From contig OX393553.1 of assembly GCA_947650365.1 (NCBI GenBank), positions 38,419,947 through 38,483,946 on the forward strand: a stretch of DNA of 64,000 nt. Reading direction: 5' to 3'. The translations under genes were made by a program, and so were the position numbers. Below the pieces are notes generated by a model. The model ran no database searches, was not told where the DNA came from, and saw nothing but the letters and a program-made list of their open reading frames with translations. Positions 35,481-47,353 of the stretch are shown in pieces. The DNA is from Chamaelirium japonicum (taxonomy: Eukaryota > Streptophyta > Magnoliopsida > Liliales > Melanthiaceae). Within the stretch, counting starts at the first letter, position 1. Every line of letters begins with the position of its first letter.

Positions 35481-35734
35481 TTTAGTTCTCCTTTTATTTA
35501 TTCCGTCAGACATTGCTAAGTAGTCTTTATTTTCCTATCAAACATTGCTAAGTAATTTTTATCTCCTGTTAGACATTGATTAGTAGTTTTTATTCTGTCA
35601 GACATTGCTGATTAAATTTTATATTCTGTTGGATATTTATATTATCGTTCTGGTGATTATCGTTAGAAATTGTGTTTTATCATTGATACTTCTTCTCTGG
35701 TATTCATTGACTCATAACTTATCATTTAGGAACG

Positions 35735-38700
35735 ATGACCAACTGCAAAGAGATTTGCCTGATAGATAGTGCAACAACGCATACCATACTGAAACACAGA
35801 AAATTCTTTACAAATCTTGAATATAATTCACGTATGGTTACTACAGTGGCTGGCCCTACTGACATAGTTACAGGGTCCGGAAGAGCCCATATACTTTTAC
35901 CTAATGGTACTCATTTGCTAATTAAGGATGCTCTCTACTCAGAAAATTCCAGAAGAAATTTACTGAGCTTCAAAAACATCCGAGCAAATGGATATCATTT
36001 AGAAACTAAAAATGAAGGCAATCTAGAATACCTCTGCATCACATCTAAGAACGGAGAGCATATTTCCATACTAGAAAAATGTTCGACCCTATCTTTAGGG
36101 TTATACTTTACTCACATTGGGGTTATGGAGTCCTATGCCACTCACTTAAACCAGAAGTTCCCAAATCCTGAAGATTTGGTCCTTTGGCATGATAGATTAG
36201 GTCACCCAGGGTCTGGTATGCTTAGAAAGATCATTTACAATTCCTATGGTCATCCTCTTAACAATCGAAGTTTGACTTTTCCAAATGACCATTTTTGTGA
36301 CCCTTGTTCCCAAGGGAAGTTAATCACTAGACCTTCTTTTAAGAAAATAGAGACAGAATCACCTACCTTCCTGCAGAGGGTTCAAGGTGATATCTGTGGT
36401 CCTATACACCCTCCTAGTGGTCCATTTAGATATTTTATGGTCCTAATAGATGCATCTACTAGATGGTCATATGTGAGCCTACTCTCTACTAGAAATTTAG
36501 CATTTGCTAGATTATTATCCCAAATTATCAAACTTAGAGCTAGTTTTCCTGATCACCCTATCAAATCTATCCGATTGGATAATGCAGCTGAATTCTCTTC
36601 TAAAATCTTCAATGACTTCTGCACATCCATCGGAATAGAAGTCGAACATTCTGTCCCCCATGTCCACACCCAAAATGGCCTTGCTGAAGCTTTTATCAAG
36701 CGCTTGCAATTAATAGCTAGACCATTACTCTTACAATCCAGACTTCCAATTTCTGCATGGGGGCATGCTATCTTGCATGCTGCTAATCTTGTTAGACTCA
36801 GACCTACTTCATACCATAATTTTTCTCCTGCACAACTTGTGTCAGGTATTCAGCCGAATATTTCTCATCTTAGAAAGTTTGGATGTGATGTACATGTCCC
36901 TATTCCCCCTCCAAATAGAACTAAGATGGGTCCCCAACGTAGATTGGGGATTTATATCGGTTTTGACTCACCTTCAATCATAAGATTCTTAGAACCCTTA
37001 ACAGGTGATCTATTTACTGCTAGATTTGCAGATTGTCATTTCGATGAGACAGTCTTCCCGCCGTTAGGGGGAGATAAAGAAGTTTCTAGGCAACGACCTG
37101 TTCCTGAAGAACGGCGTGAATTATCGTGGAATACTTCCACTATGTCTCATCTAGATCCTAGATCTCCCCAATGTGAGGTAGAAGTAAAAAGGATTTTGCA
37201 TTTGCAAGATATCGCAAATCAATTACCTGATGCCTTCAATGATGCAACTAATGTAACTAAGTCGTTTGTTCCAGCCAAGAATGTACCTGCAAGAATTAAT
37301 ATTCCAACTCCCACTAATGAAACTGCTGCACGTCAGAAACGTGGCAGACCTATAGGTTCCAAAGATTCAGTTCCCCAGAAGAGGAAGTTGAATGAGAAAT
37401 CATGCCCTAAAACTCCAGAAGAAGTTAAGGTTCCAGAAGAACCTGGTCATAATGCTCCAGAAGAGATTATGGACCATATTTTTCCAGAAGAAAATATTTC
37501 CCAACGGCCAAATTTCCCTCAAACTCCTGAAGAGATCCCTGCAGTGATTATGGATAAGATACCGGTACCGAATAATGAGATCTCAATATTCCATATGAGG
37601 GGTGAAATTTGGGACCGAAAGGAAATAGTCATCGATGACATATTTGCATACAAAGTAGCTACTGAAATAACAAAGGGCGATGATGAAGATAATGAACCAC
37701 GTAGTATCTATGAATGTCGACATAGAACTGATTGGCCAAAATGGAGAGAAGCTATTCAAGCTGAACTTGAATCTCTCAAGAAACGTGGAGTATTTGGACC
37801 TATAGTACAAACACCAAATAACGTAAACCCTGTAGGTTTCAAATGGGTGTTTGTAAGAAAAAGAAATGAAAATAATGAAATCGCTAGATATAAGGCAAGG
37901 CTGGTAGCCCAGGGATTCCTGCAGAAACCCGGGATTGATTATGAAGAGACCTATTCCCCTGTTATGGATATAGTTACATTTAGATATCTCATTAGTCTCA
38001 CAGTTTCTGAAAAACTAGAGATGAGGCTAATGGATGTTGTAACGGCATACCTATACGGGAACCTAGACACAGATATTTATATGAAAATCCCAGAAGGATT
38101 CAAGTTGCCTGAAGCAACATCAAAAGTTCCAGAAGGATTCAAGTTGCCTGAAGCAACATCAAAGAGTGCGCACTCGATAAAGCTAAGACGAGCATTGTAC
38201 GGCCTGAAGCAATCCGGAAGGATGTGGTACAATCGCCTTAGTGAATACTTGTCTAGGGAAGGTTATAAGAATGATCCCATATGCCCATACGTTTTCATAA
38301 AGAAATCAGAAAATGGATTTACTATAATTGCAGTTTATGTGGATGACATAAACTTGATTGGGACTCCTGAAGAGCTCAAGAAAACTTCTGATTATCTAAA
38401 AAGGGAGTTTGAAATGAAAGAACTTGGTGATACTAAGTTTTGCCTCGGCCTGCAGATCGAGCGTAACTCTAGTGGGATTCTAGTACATCAATCCTTATAT
38501 ACTGAAAATTTGTTAAAGAAATTTAATATGGATAAATGTCACCCACTAAGCACTCCCATGGTTGTTAGACCTCTTGATATTCATAAAGATCCATTTAGAC
38601 CTAAAGAGGAACATGAAACTATTCTTGGTTCTGAAAAACCGTATTTAAGTGCTATTGGTGCTTTATTGTATTTAGCTCAATGTACTAGACCAGATATATG

Positions 38701-39337
38701 CTTTTCTGTTAATCTATTGGCTAGATACAGTTCAGAACCGACTCTTAGACATTGGAATGGAATAAAGCAAATATTTAGATATTTGCGAGGAACCACTGAT
38801 ATGGGATTGTTTTATTCTTGTGGTACTCCTCACTTGATTGGTTATGCAGATTCAGGTTTTCTCTCTGACCCCCATAAGGGTCGATCCCAAACAGGGTATG
38901 TATTTTTGAATAACAATGCAGCTATTTCTTGGAGATCGACCAAACAAACACTTGTGGCTACATCGTCGAACCATGCTGAAATATTAGCCCTGCATGAAGC
39001 AAGTAGAGAATGTGTATGGTTGAGGTCACTTGTGCATCACATCAGAAGCAGTTGCCAGTTGGCATCAGTTACCAAAGAGCCGACAGTTATCCACGAAGAT
39101 AATGCCGCATGTATTGCTCAAATTCAAGCTGGCTTCATCAAGGGAGATCGAACAAAGCACATCTCACCAAAGTTTTTCTACACCCACGAACTTCAGAAGA
39201 AAAGGGAGATTGAAGTCAAGCAAGTACGGTCAAGCGACAATCTTGCGGATCTCTTCACCAAAGCTTTGCCCAAGTCTACTTTCCAGAAGATGGTGTACGG
39301 CATCGGACTGCGACGGCTCAATCACCAAACAAATTGA
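35735..39337 (+). CDS. Copia pol polyprotein (protease, integrase, RT, RNase H), intact frame
   Basis: 1200 codons with no stop. Protease: LIDSATTHT, catalytic D11, DSA in place of the usual DSG. Integrase zinc finger: H152, H157, C188, C191. Integrase core: D219, D282 and E318 (35 residues between the last two, as in D,D-35-E). The KFGCDVHVPIPP and GIYIGFDSPS stretches mark the integrase end. RT: from about residue 660 (GFKWVFVRKRN, ARLVAQGF), YVDD at about 868-871. RNase H: GYADSGF near 1036, HAEILALHE, HEDNAA and DNLADLFTKALP. A 39-nt in-frame duplication repeats VPEGFKLPEATSK. The ATG follows the gag remnant; whether pol was once fused to gag is not visible here. Confidence 0.93.
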   Translation: MTNCKEICLIDSATTHTILKHRKFFTNLEYNSRMVTTVAGPTDIVTGSGRAHILLPNGTHLLIKDALYSENSRRNLLSFKNIRANGYHLETKNEGNLEYLCITSKNGEHISILEKCSTLSLGLYFTHIGVMESYATHLNQKFPNPEDLVLWHDRLGHPGSGMLRKIIYNSYGHPLNNRSLTFPNDHFCDPCSQGKLITRPSFKKIETESPTFLQRVQGDICGPIHPPSGPFRYFMVLIDASTRWSYVSLLSTRNLAFARLLSQIIKLRASFPDHPIKSIRLDNAAEFSSKIFNDFCTSIGIEVEHSVPHVHTQNGLAEAFIKRLQLIARPLLLQSRLPISAWGHAILHAANLVRLRPTSYHNFSPAQLVSGIQPNISHLRKFGCDVHVPIPPPNRTKMGPQRRLGIYIGFDSPSIIRFLEPLTGDLFTARFADCHFDETVFPPLGGDKEVSRQRPVPEERRELSWNTSTMSHLDPRSPQCEVEVKRILHLQDIANQLPDAFNDATNVTKSFVPAKNVPARINIPTPTNETAARQKRGRPIGSKDSVPQKRKLNEKSCPKTPEEVKVPEEPGHNAPEEIMDHIFPEENISQRPNFPQTPEEIPAVIMDKIPVPNNEISIFHMRGEIWDRKEIVIDDIFAYKVATEITKGDDEDNEPRSIYECRHRTDWPKWREAIQAELESLKKRGVFGPIVQTPNNVNPVGFKWVFVRKRNENNEIARYKARLVAQGFLQKPGIDYEETYSPVMDIVTFRYLISLTVSEKLEMRLMDVVTAYLYGNLDTDIYMKIPEGFKLPEATSKVPEGFKLPEATSKSAHSIKLRRALYGLKQSGRMWYNRLSEYLSREGYKNDPICPYVFIKKSENGFTIIAVYVDDINLIGTPEELKKTSDYLKREFEMKELGDTKFCLGLQIERNSSGILVHQSLYTENLLKKFNMDKCHPLSTPMVVRPLDIHKDPFRPKEEHETILGSEKPYLSAIGALLYLAQCTRPDICFSVNLLARYSSEPTLRHWNGIKQIFRYLRGTTDMGLFYSCGTPHLIGYADSGFLSDPHKGRSQTGYVFLNNNAAISWRSTKQTLVATSSNHAEILALHEASRECVWLRSLVHHIRSSCQLASVTKEPTVIHEDNAACIAQIQAGFIKGDRTKHISPKFFYTHELQKKREIEVKQVRSSDNLADLFTKALPKSTFQKMVYGIGLRRLNHQTN

Positions 39338-39673
39338 TGTAATATAATCAGGGGGAGAGATGTAATAATGTAATAAGGAGGAGATATAATCAGGGGGAGA
39401 GATGTAATAGTGATAATGTAATAGTTAGGCGGAGGGTATCCTGAAGATGCAAATTTATGCGCGCTGTACTCTTTTTCCTTTGGTAGGGTTTTTCCCACAG
39501 GGTTTTCCCATCAAAGGTTTTAACGAGGCAGCATTATGCGCACCCACCATAGTTCCTGAAGAACTAGTTCCTGAAGAACTAAGATTGTACTCTTTTTCCT
39601 TTGATAGGATTTTTCCCACTGGGTTTTTCCATCAAAGGTTTTAATGAGGCAATCATTGATAAATGGTGGTCAT

Positions 39674-39684
39674 CTAAGGGGGAG
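39674..39684 (+). promoter_or_regulatory. Polypurine tract
   Basis: AAGGGGGAG directly precedes the 3' LTR, as expected for the plus-strand primer site of a retrotransposon. A related AGGGGGAGA occurs twice upstream (39348 and 39390). Confidence 0.8.
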
Positions 39685-39836
39685 TGTTATGAAACGGTGA
39701 TTGCATCGGATATAGATGCCCACCGGATAAATACCCCTAGATTCAGGGATAGGAGATTTCCCCGTCTCTATCCCAACCTCCTATTATGCCTATATATAGG
39801 GGGGTAAATGAATAATACCATACCTTTTTCCCAACA
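39685..39836 (+). repeat. 3' LTR of the young copia element
   Basis: 152 bp, TGTTATG...CCCAACA, followed by the AGCAT target duplication. TATA-like CTATATATAG is at 39790-39799. Confidence 0.93.
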
Positions 39837-39879
39837 AGCATAATAACTTTGAATTTTTAAATATTTTTTTTATTTTAAT

Positions 39880-39945
39880 TATCAATAGTAAGAGAAAGTC
39901 CGTCGGCATAATATATGTACCGACAGATCATATTAATTCCGTCGG

Positions 39946-39999
<54 letters not shown>

Positions 40000-40135
40000 G
40001 ACGGTAATAAATATACATGTTGTTATTATAAATTATTATATATAATTATATTTGATGTTACTTTTATCAACGGATATGTAATATCCGTCAGTATTGAATA
40101 TATATTTACCGACGGACATTTAAGATCCATCGGTA
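39880..40135. repeat. 5' subterminal repeats of the second CACTA element, with (TA)n
   Basis: CCGTCGGCA, ACCGACAGATC, CCGTCGGCAATA, TTTACCGACGG and CCATCGGTAAAAACC occur in both orientations, interrupted by a (TA)n run (39948-39997). This matches the subterminal blocks at 10500-11155 and 54200-54660. Confidence 0.8.
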
Positions 40136-40560
40136 AAAACCCTGCGATTAACTTCAACAAACCGTTCCCCTTTTCTTTGTTATCGATCTCAAATCCCACC
40201 TCCCCATTACCCTCCCCTCCGACCTGCGAACCTCCGGCCTCCCCTCCCATCCCACCCATGGTGCCTCCGGCCTCCTCTCCCCTCCGGCATCCCCTACCGC
40301 GCACCTCCGACACCGGCTGCTCCTCCTCCTCCGGCTGAGACCTCCTCCTCCTCCGGTGAGTTCCCTGGCCTCCTCCTCCTCCTCCCTCTCTAATTTGTTC
40401 CAATTCGCACCCTAAAGTTTGAAATGTTAGCACAATACCTCTTTTGTCAACTATTTTGTTCCAAATCGTACCCTAAAGTTTGAAATGTTTGCACAATACC
40501 TCTTTTGACAACTACTTAATTTGTGATTTGATCATTTTTATCTAGAGATTATTTTTGGAT
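40136..40560 (+). other. C-rich leader of the second CACTA element
   Basis: CTCC- and CTCCGG-rich sequence, probably the transcribed leader of the transposon; the minus-strand Gly-rich frame is a shadow. It corresponds in place to 10226-10480 of the first CACTA. Ends with two copies of the TTTGAAATGTT(A/T)GCACAATA repeat (about 40415 and 40483), which also occurs at 9788. Confidence 0.5.
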
Positions 40561-41620
40561 GGATCGGATCGAAATAGAGGTGTTCGAAAAATTTCCAAAA
40601 TTTTCAAAATCCCAAATGGTATTCTCATTCCGATTTCAAAATTTTGGAATTTCAAAATCCAATTCCGATTCGGAATTATCGCAATTTTTCAGAAAGTTAC
40701 ATTTTTGAAAATTAGGTTTAGGGTTTAGGTTAGGTTTAGGTTTAGGGTTTCAGAATCCCATATGTTATTCTGATTCCGATTTCGAAATTTCATAATTTCA
40801 AAATCCAATCCCGATTCGAAATTATCAGAATTTTTCAGAATGTTACATTTTCAAAAATTAGTTTTAGGTTTAGGATTTAGGTTAGGTTTATGGTTTTCAA
40901 ATCCCAAATGGTATTCTGATTCCGATTCTGAAATTTCAGAATTTCAAAATCCAATTCTGATTCGGAATTATCAGAATTTTTCGGAATGTTACATTTTCGG
41001 AAATTAGGTTTAGGGTTTAGGTTAGGTTTAGGTTTAGGGTTTCGGAATCCCAAATGGTATTTTGATTCCGATTCTGAAATTTCAAAATCTAATTCCGATT
41101 CGAAATTGGAGGAATTTTTTGGAATGTTACATTTTTAGAAATTAGGTTTAGGTTAGATTTAGGTTTAGGGTTTCGGAATCGCAAGTGGTATTCTGATTCT
41201 GATTCCGAAAATTTGGAATTTCAAAATCCAATTCCGATTCAGAATTGGAGAAATTTTTCGGAATGTTACAGTTTCAAAATTTTGGTTTAAGGTTTAGGTT
41301 TAGGGTTTCGGAATCCCAAATGGTATTCTGATCCCAATTTTGAAATTTTGGACTTTCAAAATCCAATTCCGATTCAGAATTATCGAAATTTTTCAAAATG
41401 TTACATTTTCAAAAATTAGGTTTAGGGTTTAGGTTTAGGGTTTCGGAATCCCAAATGGTATTCTGATTCCGATTCTGAAATTTCAAATTTTCAAAATACA
41501 ATTCCGATTCGGAATTTCAAAATCCAATTCTGATTGGGAATTATCGGAATTTTTCGAATGTTACATTTTCAGAAATTAGGTTTAGGGTTTAGGTTAGGGT
41601 TTAGGCTAGGTTAAATACAA
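40560..41620 (+). repeat. Minisatellite, 132-150 bp units with TTTAGGG motifs
   Basis: Seven units can be followed by CGGAATCCCAAATGGTATTC and its variants (about 40606, 40750, 40899, 41044, 41176, 41311 and 41446). Each unit has an AATTCCGATTCGGAATT-like inverted word and a stretch of GGTTTAGGGTTTAGG, the plant telomere motif in short degenerate runs. No protein is coded. Confidence 0.88.
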
Positions 41621-41762
41621 TTTGCTTAGAATATATATGTGTTTTAGATTTAGAAATATTATGTTTTAAGTATTTTGTTCAGATGTCAGAGATCGTGTTT
41701 AGGACTATACGTTACCACCCTTGGCAGAAGCCGAGGTGGTGAAGGCTCCAGCTCCAGTTCTG

Positions 41763-42161
41763 ATGGTAGATCCTTCCTCTATGAGGATGGCGTCGATGAG
41801 GCTGCTATAGAGTCAGGTAGAGCCTCAGCGCACAGCTTAGTATACTAGGCCAGTCGTGCAGAGGCCACGATGCCACAGATGCAGATTCTTTGGACACGTT
41901 AGGGCTTCTTGTCCCTACAAAGGAAAGAAGGATGTGATCTGGTTCAGGAGGAGCAACTGCTATATGAAATGCTACGTCAACGACCAGCTCAGGAGAGCGC
42001 ATACTTACCAGTGTTATAGGGATAGGAGTATATGATTCACCTGTGGCCGGTTAGGGCACGTGCGAGCGATGTGTCCTTTGAAGGACGTGTGCTTGACGTG
42101 TGGCCTTTCAGGCCACCTGATGAGGGATTGCCCTCAGAAGGGCATTGGACATCCGCAGTAG
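41763..42161 (+). pseudogene. CCHC zinc-knuckle protein fragment
   Basis: A 132-codon frame is interrupted by three stops but has no frameshift. It codes for CHRCRFFGHVRASC (41871-41912), then a knuckle whose first Cys codon is now TGA (42033; FTCGRLGHVRAMC follows), then CLTCGLSGHLMRDC, ending at TAG 42159-42161. All fit C-X2-C-X4-H-X4-C. It could be a captured nucleic-acid-binding gene or a nucleocapsid piece of another retroelement. The first CACTA element has nothing like it in its corresponding interval. Confidence 0.7.
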
Positions 42162-42270
42162 GACACTAAGTAGTCCTTCATCTATGTATATGTACTTTTG
42201 AAGTTTATGACTTTTTGGACGTGTATGTGTGTGTACTCGGATATAATCCGATAGTCATGTATCATCAAAT

Positions 42271-43073
<803 letters not shown>

Positions 43074-43532
43074 CATGTTGTGTATTTCATTCTTCTTTCT
43101 GCTTCTGAAAAATTTCCTAATATCATTTAAGACCTTGTAGATTCTAAGAACTGGTGTGGCTTGCCACAGCCGATGACTGGCCTTCAGGCTTGGAATCTAA
43201 CCCATTAACTAAAAATGGGCGAAAGCTATCACCAATTTTTCAGTTCCAAAACTAAAATTGGGCGGAAGCTATCGCCATTAACTAAAATTGGGAGGAAACT
43301 ATCGCCATTTTCTCAGTTCCAAATCAAAAATTGGGCGGGCAAAAGCTATCGCCATTTTTCTATTTCCTAAGTAGTCGGGCCTTAGATCTATTTGAACCAT
43401 TTGGAGTTAGGGCGATGCTCTATACTCCATATGGAGACACCCAAATACTTAGATAACCGGTGTGGTTGGGACAGAGTCTCATAGACATAGTTTAAAATTA
43501 CTGCAGGTATATATTTGGTCAGATAAGCGAAG

Positions 43533-46500
43533 ATGTCTTCAATCGATAAAAGTTGGATGCGTAATTCGAATCAGATGAGTCAAGAGTAAAGAGAAGGAGT
43601 CAGAAAATTCTTGGATTTTGCATTTGATCGTATTGCACCGCTTGATAGAAAAATTGTGTATCCCTATATAGACTATGGAAGGGTGATTAGAAAGGTTCGA
43701 GATCAATATGAGGTTAATCTGGTAATGTGTGGCATTAACATTAGCTACTCGTTGGTTCTTGTACGGTGAGGAACTAGATGCAGTCCCCATGGCAGCTCAC
43801 GGTAAAAATACGAACACAGTGGTCGATGACGATGATATTAATATGGACGATGGCGATAACATGGAGGGTATCATATATGATTTGCAAGGTAAAATAGTCA
43901 CAGAAACACCATCAAGTGATCAGCCCAATATTGAAGTGGACAAGTTCTACATATTACTTAAGGATACCGAGCAACATCTATACCCGGGGTGTGAGAAGTT
44001 TTTAAAACTCTTTTTTACTATGAAACTTCTTCATTTGAAGTGCCTCAATGGTTAGAGTAATAGGTCATTTAATATGTTACCAGAGTTATTGAAAGAGGTT
44101 TTTCCCATGGGTGAGACATTACCGAAATCATTCTACGAGGTGAAGAAGACAATGAAAGATCTTAGGCTTGATTATGACAAAATATATGCATGTGTGAATG
44201 ATTGTATATTGTACGGAAGGAGTACGAACATGCACGGTCATACCATATATGCAGAGCATCAAGGTATAAAAGAGGCAGATGCCGAATCAAGTACCAACCG
44301 AAGGAAGGAAAATGTATCTGCAAAGGTTCTCCTATACTTCCCGCTTAGGAACAGGCTTCAGAGGTTGTTTATGTCATCAAAGATGGCTGAGCACATGAGG
44401 TGGCACGTATGAGAACGTACAAATAATGGGGTTATGAGACATCCGACCGACTCTCTGTTTTGGAAAGATTTTGATCAGACATATCCAGAATTCGCACATA
44501 AAGTTTGCAACGTCAGGTTAGGGCTTGCTAGCGATGGCTTCAACCCTTTTGGAAATATGAGTGTGTCATACAGCATTTGGCAAGTTGTCCTAGTTCCATA
44601 TAATTTACCTCCCTGTATGTGCTTTAAAAAGCCATACATAATGCTTTCCTTGCTCATTCCTGGACCCAAGTCACCTGGTAATGATATTGACGTTTACTTG
44701 CAGCCGTTGATTAAGGAGTTGAACGAGTTGTGGGAGGTTGGGGCCGATACGTATGATGTCTCATTACGCCAGAATTTTTGGATGTATACAGCACTTCTAT
44801 GGAACATCAATGATTTTTCTATATATGCCAACCTATCTAGGTGGAGTACTGAAGAAAAATTAGTGTGTCCTACATGCAATAAGGAGACATATTCATTACA
44901 GTCAAAGAACGTAGACAAGTTTTATTATATGGGTCATCAAAGGTTTCTTCTTGACAGCCATAAGTGGAGGCATAACAAAAGAGCGTTTAACGGTAAGAAG
45001 AAACTTGCAAAGGCTCCGGAGCACCTTTCGGGGGTAAAAGTCTTGTGTGAATTAGATCAGCTCGATGCGGTGTCACTTAGGAAAGGCAAAAATAAGAGAA
45101 CGTTCGAAGACTCTGCGCGTGAGCATAACTGAAAGAAAAAGAGTATTTTCTTTAAACTATCGTACTGGAGCAACCTACTCTAGCGGCATAACTTGGATGT
45201 CATGCATATCGAGAAAAATATATGTAACAACATTATATGAACACTGCTGAATCTCAACGGTAAGACTAAAGATAATATTAAATCTCATCTCGATCTTAAG
45301 GAGCTGGGCATCCAAAAATCACTTTATCCTCAAAAGATTGGGGATAAGTATATATTGTCAGTTGTATCCTACACCATGAGCTCACAGTAGAAGACGACCT
45401 TATCTGCATTCCTACGATCTTTGAAAATATTGGACGATTACTCTTCGTATATCGCACGATGTGTGCAAGAGAACGGTCGGAAGTTGTCTGGATTAAAGAG
45501 CCACGATTGTCATGTTCTTATGCAGCAATTGTTATCCCTTGCTATACAAGGGAATTTAGCCGAACAGGTGTCCGATCCGTTAATTAAGCTCAATACTTTT
45601 TTCAGGCAGTTATGCTCAAAGGTACTTAGAGTGGACCAACTTTATCAGATGGAGAGGGATATTGCAATCATATTGTGCAAGCTAGAGATGATATCTCCAC
45701 CTTCCTTCTTTAATGTTATGGTGCATTTGACCATTTACTTGGCAAAAAAGGCCAAACTCGACAGTCCAGTTTATTACCGCTGGATGTATTTTATCGAGAG
45801 GTAAACGTCTCATTCTTTAATGTATTTGATCGTTATTTGATGTATTTATCCATAAATTTTTTTCTCAAATTAGGTGCTTGCGAATATTGAAATCATATGT
45901 TCGTAATAAGAGTCGTCCGGAGGGATAAATTGCTGAAGGATACCTGACAGAAGAATGTCTGATGTTCTGCTCAAGATACCTACATGGTATTGACACGAGA
46001 TTCAATCAACTTGAGTGAAACTATGATGGTGGTCCAGTAAACTTCGATGGAGGTCCGTCTATATTTGTCAAAATAAGTAAACCTCTAGGAAGAGGCAAAA
46101 CTCGTCGACTGTCTGTAGATGAGATTCAATAGGCACATATGTATATATTGCGCCAGTATGATAAAAGTATGGTCATTCATTGAGTAAATATTTTATGATT
46201 ATTTACTCATTTTTTCAGTCCATTCATTAAGTATATGTACTAATTATAATCGAATTCATAACCTACAATACAGGAAGCATAAAGCCATCATTAATAATCA
46301 GGGTAATCAAAATGAGTCATAATTTCATGATTGTGAATTCTCATCGTGGTTCGAGAAATATTAAATGTTCACATCATGACTGAATTTTATTAACAATAAT
46401 TATGTATTCACATCATAAATGTCATATGATTATTATAGGCACAAGAGCTGCACGACAACCATGATCCGCTGATGAATAAAGATCTCTGGCGCTTATCTTG

Positions 46501-46880
46501 TAGTCCTTTGCAAGACGCGATATCATTTTATGGTTATATCGTGGATGGTTGTAGATTTCGGATGAAAGATAGTGAAAAATCATGAATAACGCAAAATAGT
46601 AGGGTTGTCGTCAACGGTGGGTAAAAAGAATTAAGAAATATCGATTTCTACGGCATCCTCAACGACATTCTTAATATTACATACCTTGGCCAAAATCAGA
46701 TCATATTATTCAAATAAAATTGGTATAATGTTAATAATCGTATGATGGGTTATAATATGGATAAATACGGTTTTATCAGTGTCAACACTGCCAAGAGATT
46801 GAATACCCAATATCAAGATCCATTCATTCTTTCCTCTCAAGCGGAGTAGATATTTTATTCACCGGATAATACCGCTCCAT
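43533..46880 (+). pseudogene. TNP2-like CACTA transposase with DUF4218 and DUF4216 regions
   Basis: Start ATG 43533 (MSSIDKSWMRNSN). Codon 19 is TAA. A small deletion shifts the frame at about 43748, just before TRWFLYGEELD. Then follow the CVNDC motif (44194), Transposase_21 core (LASDGFNPFG 44530, GPKSPGNDIDVYLQPL, AYANLS-like, VCPTCNKET, NLDVMHIEKN 45191), and DUF4218 (LKSHDCHVLMQQLL to MYFIER, 45495-45802). A probable intron is 45803-45874 (GTAAACG...ATTAG). After it comes the conserved YVRNKSRPEG. DUF4216 (FYGILNDILNITYLG, then MDKYGFISVNTAKR, 46650-46800) closes it. Multiple stops make it non-functional. Confidence 0.9.
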
Positions 46881-47353
46881 GTTGACAAATTATAGTCAGG
46901 TCACCAACCAGAGTTATTATGACATTGAAGACAAAGATACGGGGGTCGTCGCAAATGATTTGGATGCTTACCAAAATGATGAAATAATCATCGTCGATGT
47001 TGTACACGACAAAAATAAAGAGGTCGACAATATAAACTGTACTGCAAATGAAAATCAAATGATAATAGAAGAGGAATACAATGAGAGTGACGGAGATAAA
47101 ACATAAAATGACTATTTTGCTGTTTTATATGTAAATTGGACTGATTCATATATAAATCAGACTGTTTCATATGTAAATTAGACAGTAAGAAAATAAATAT
47201 CTTACTTTTTTATATATAAATCAAATTGTTTCATATATAAATCATATTATATATATATATATATCATATTGTTTTATACTTTTTCATATGTAAATCAAAC
47301 TGTTTCATAATTATATCATATTGTTTCGTATGGAAAAATATTACTGCTTTCAG

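Larger units (their letters stand above)
33054..39836 (+). mobile_element. Ty1/copia retrotransposon, structurally complete, young
   Basis: It is bordered by the 5-bp duplication AGCAT (33049-33053 and 39837-39841). Two 152-bp LTRs differ at three positions. Order: 5' LTR, a tRNA-primer-like site, a 1.5 kb GC-rich then AT-rich leader, a degraded gag, an intact pol of 1200 codons, a purine tract, and the 3' LTR. It lies 21 bp from the left end of the CACTA element, inside it. Insertion was more recent than the CACTA and much more recent than the copia at the window start. With gag broken, mobility would need help from another copy. Confidence 0.93.
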
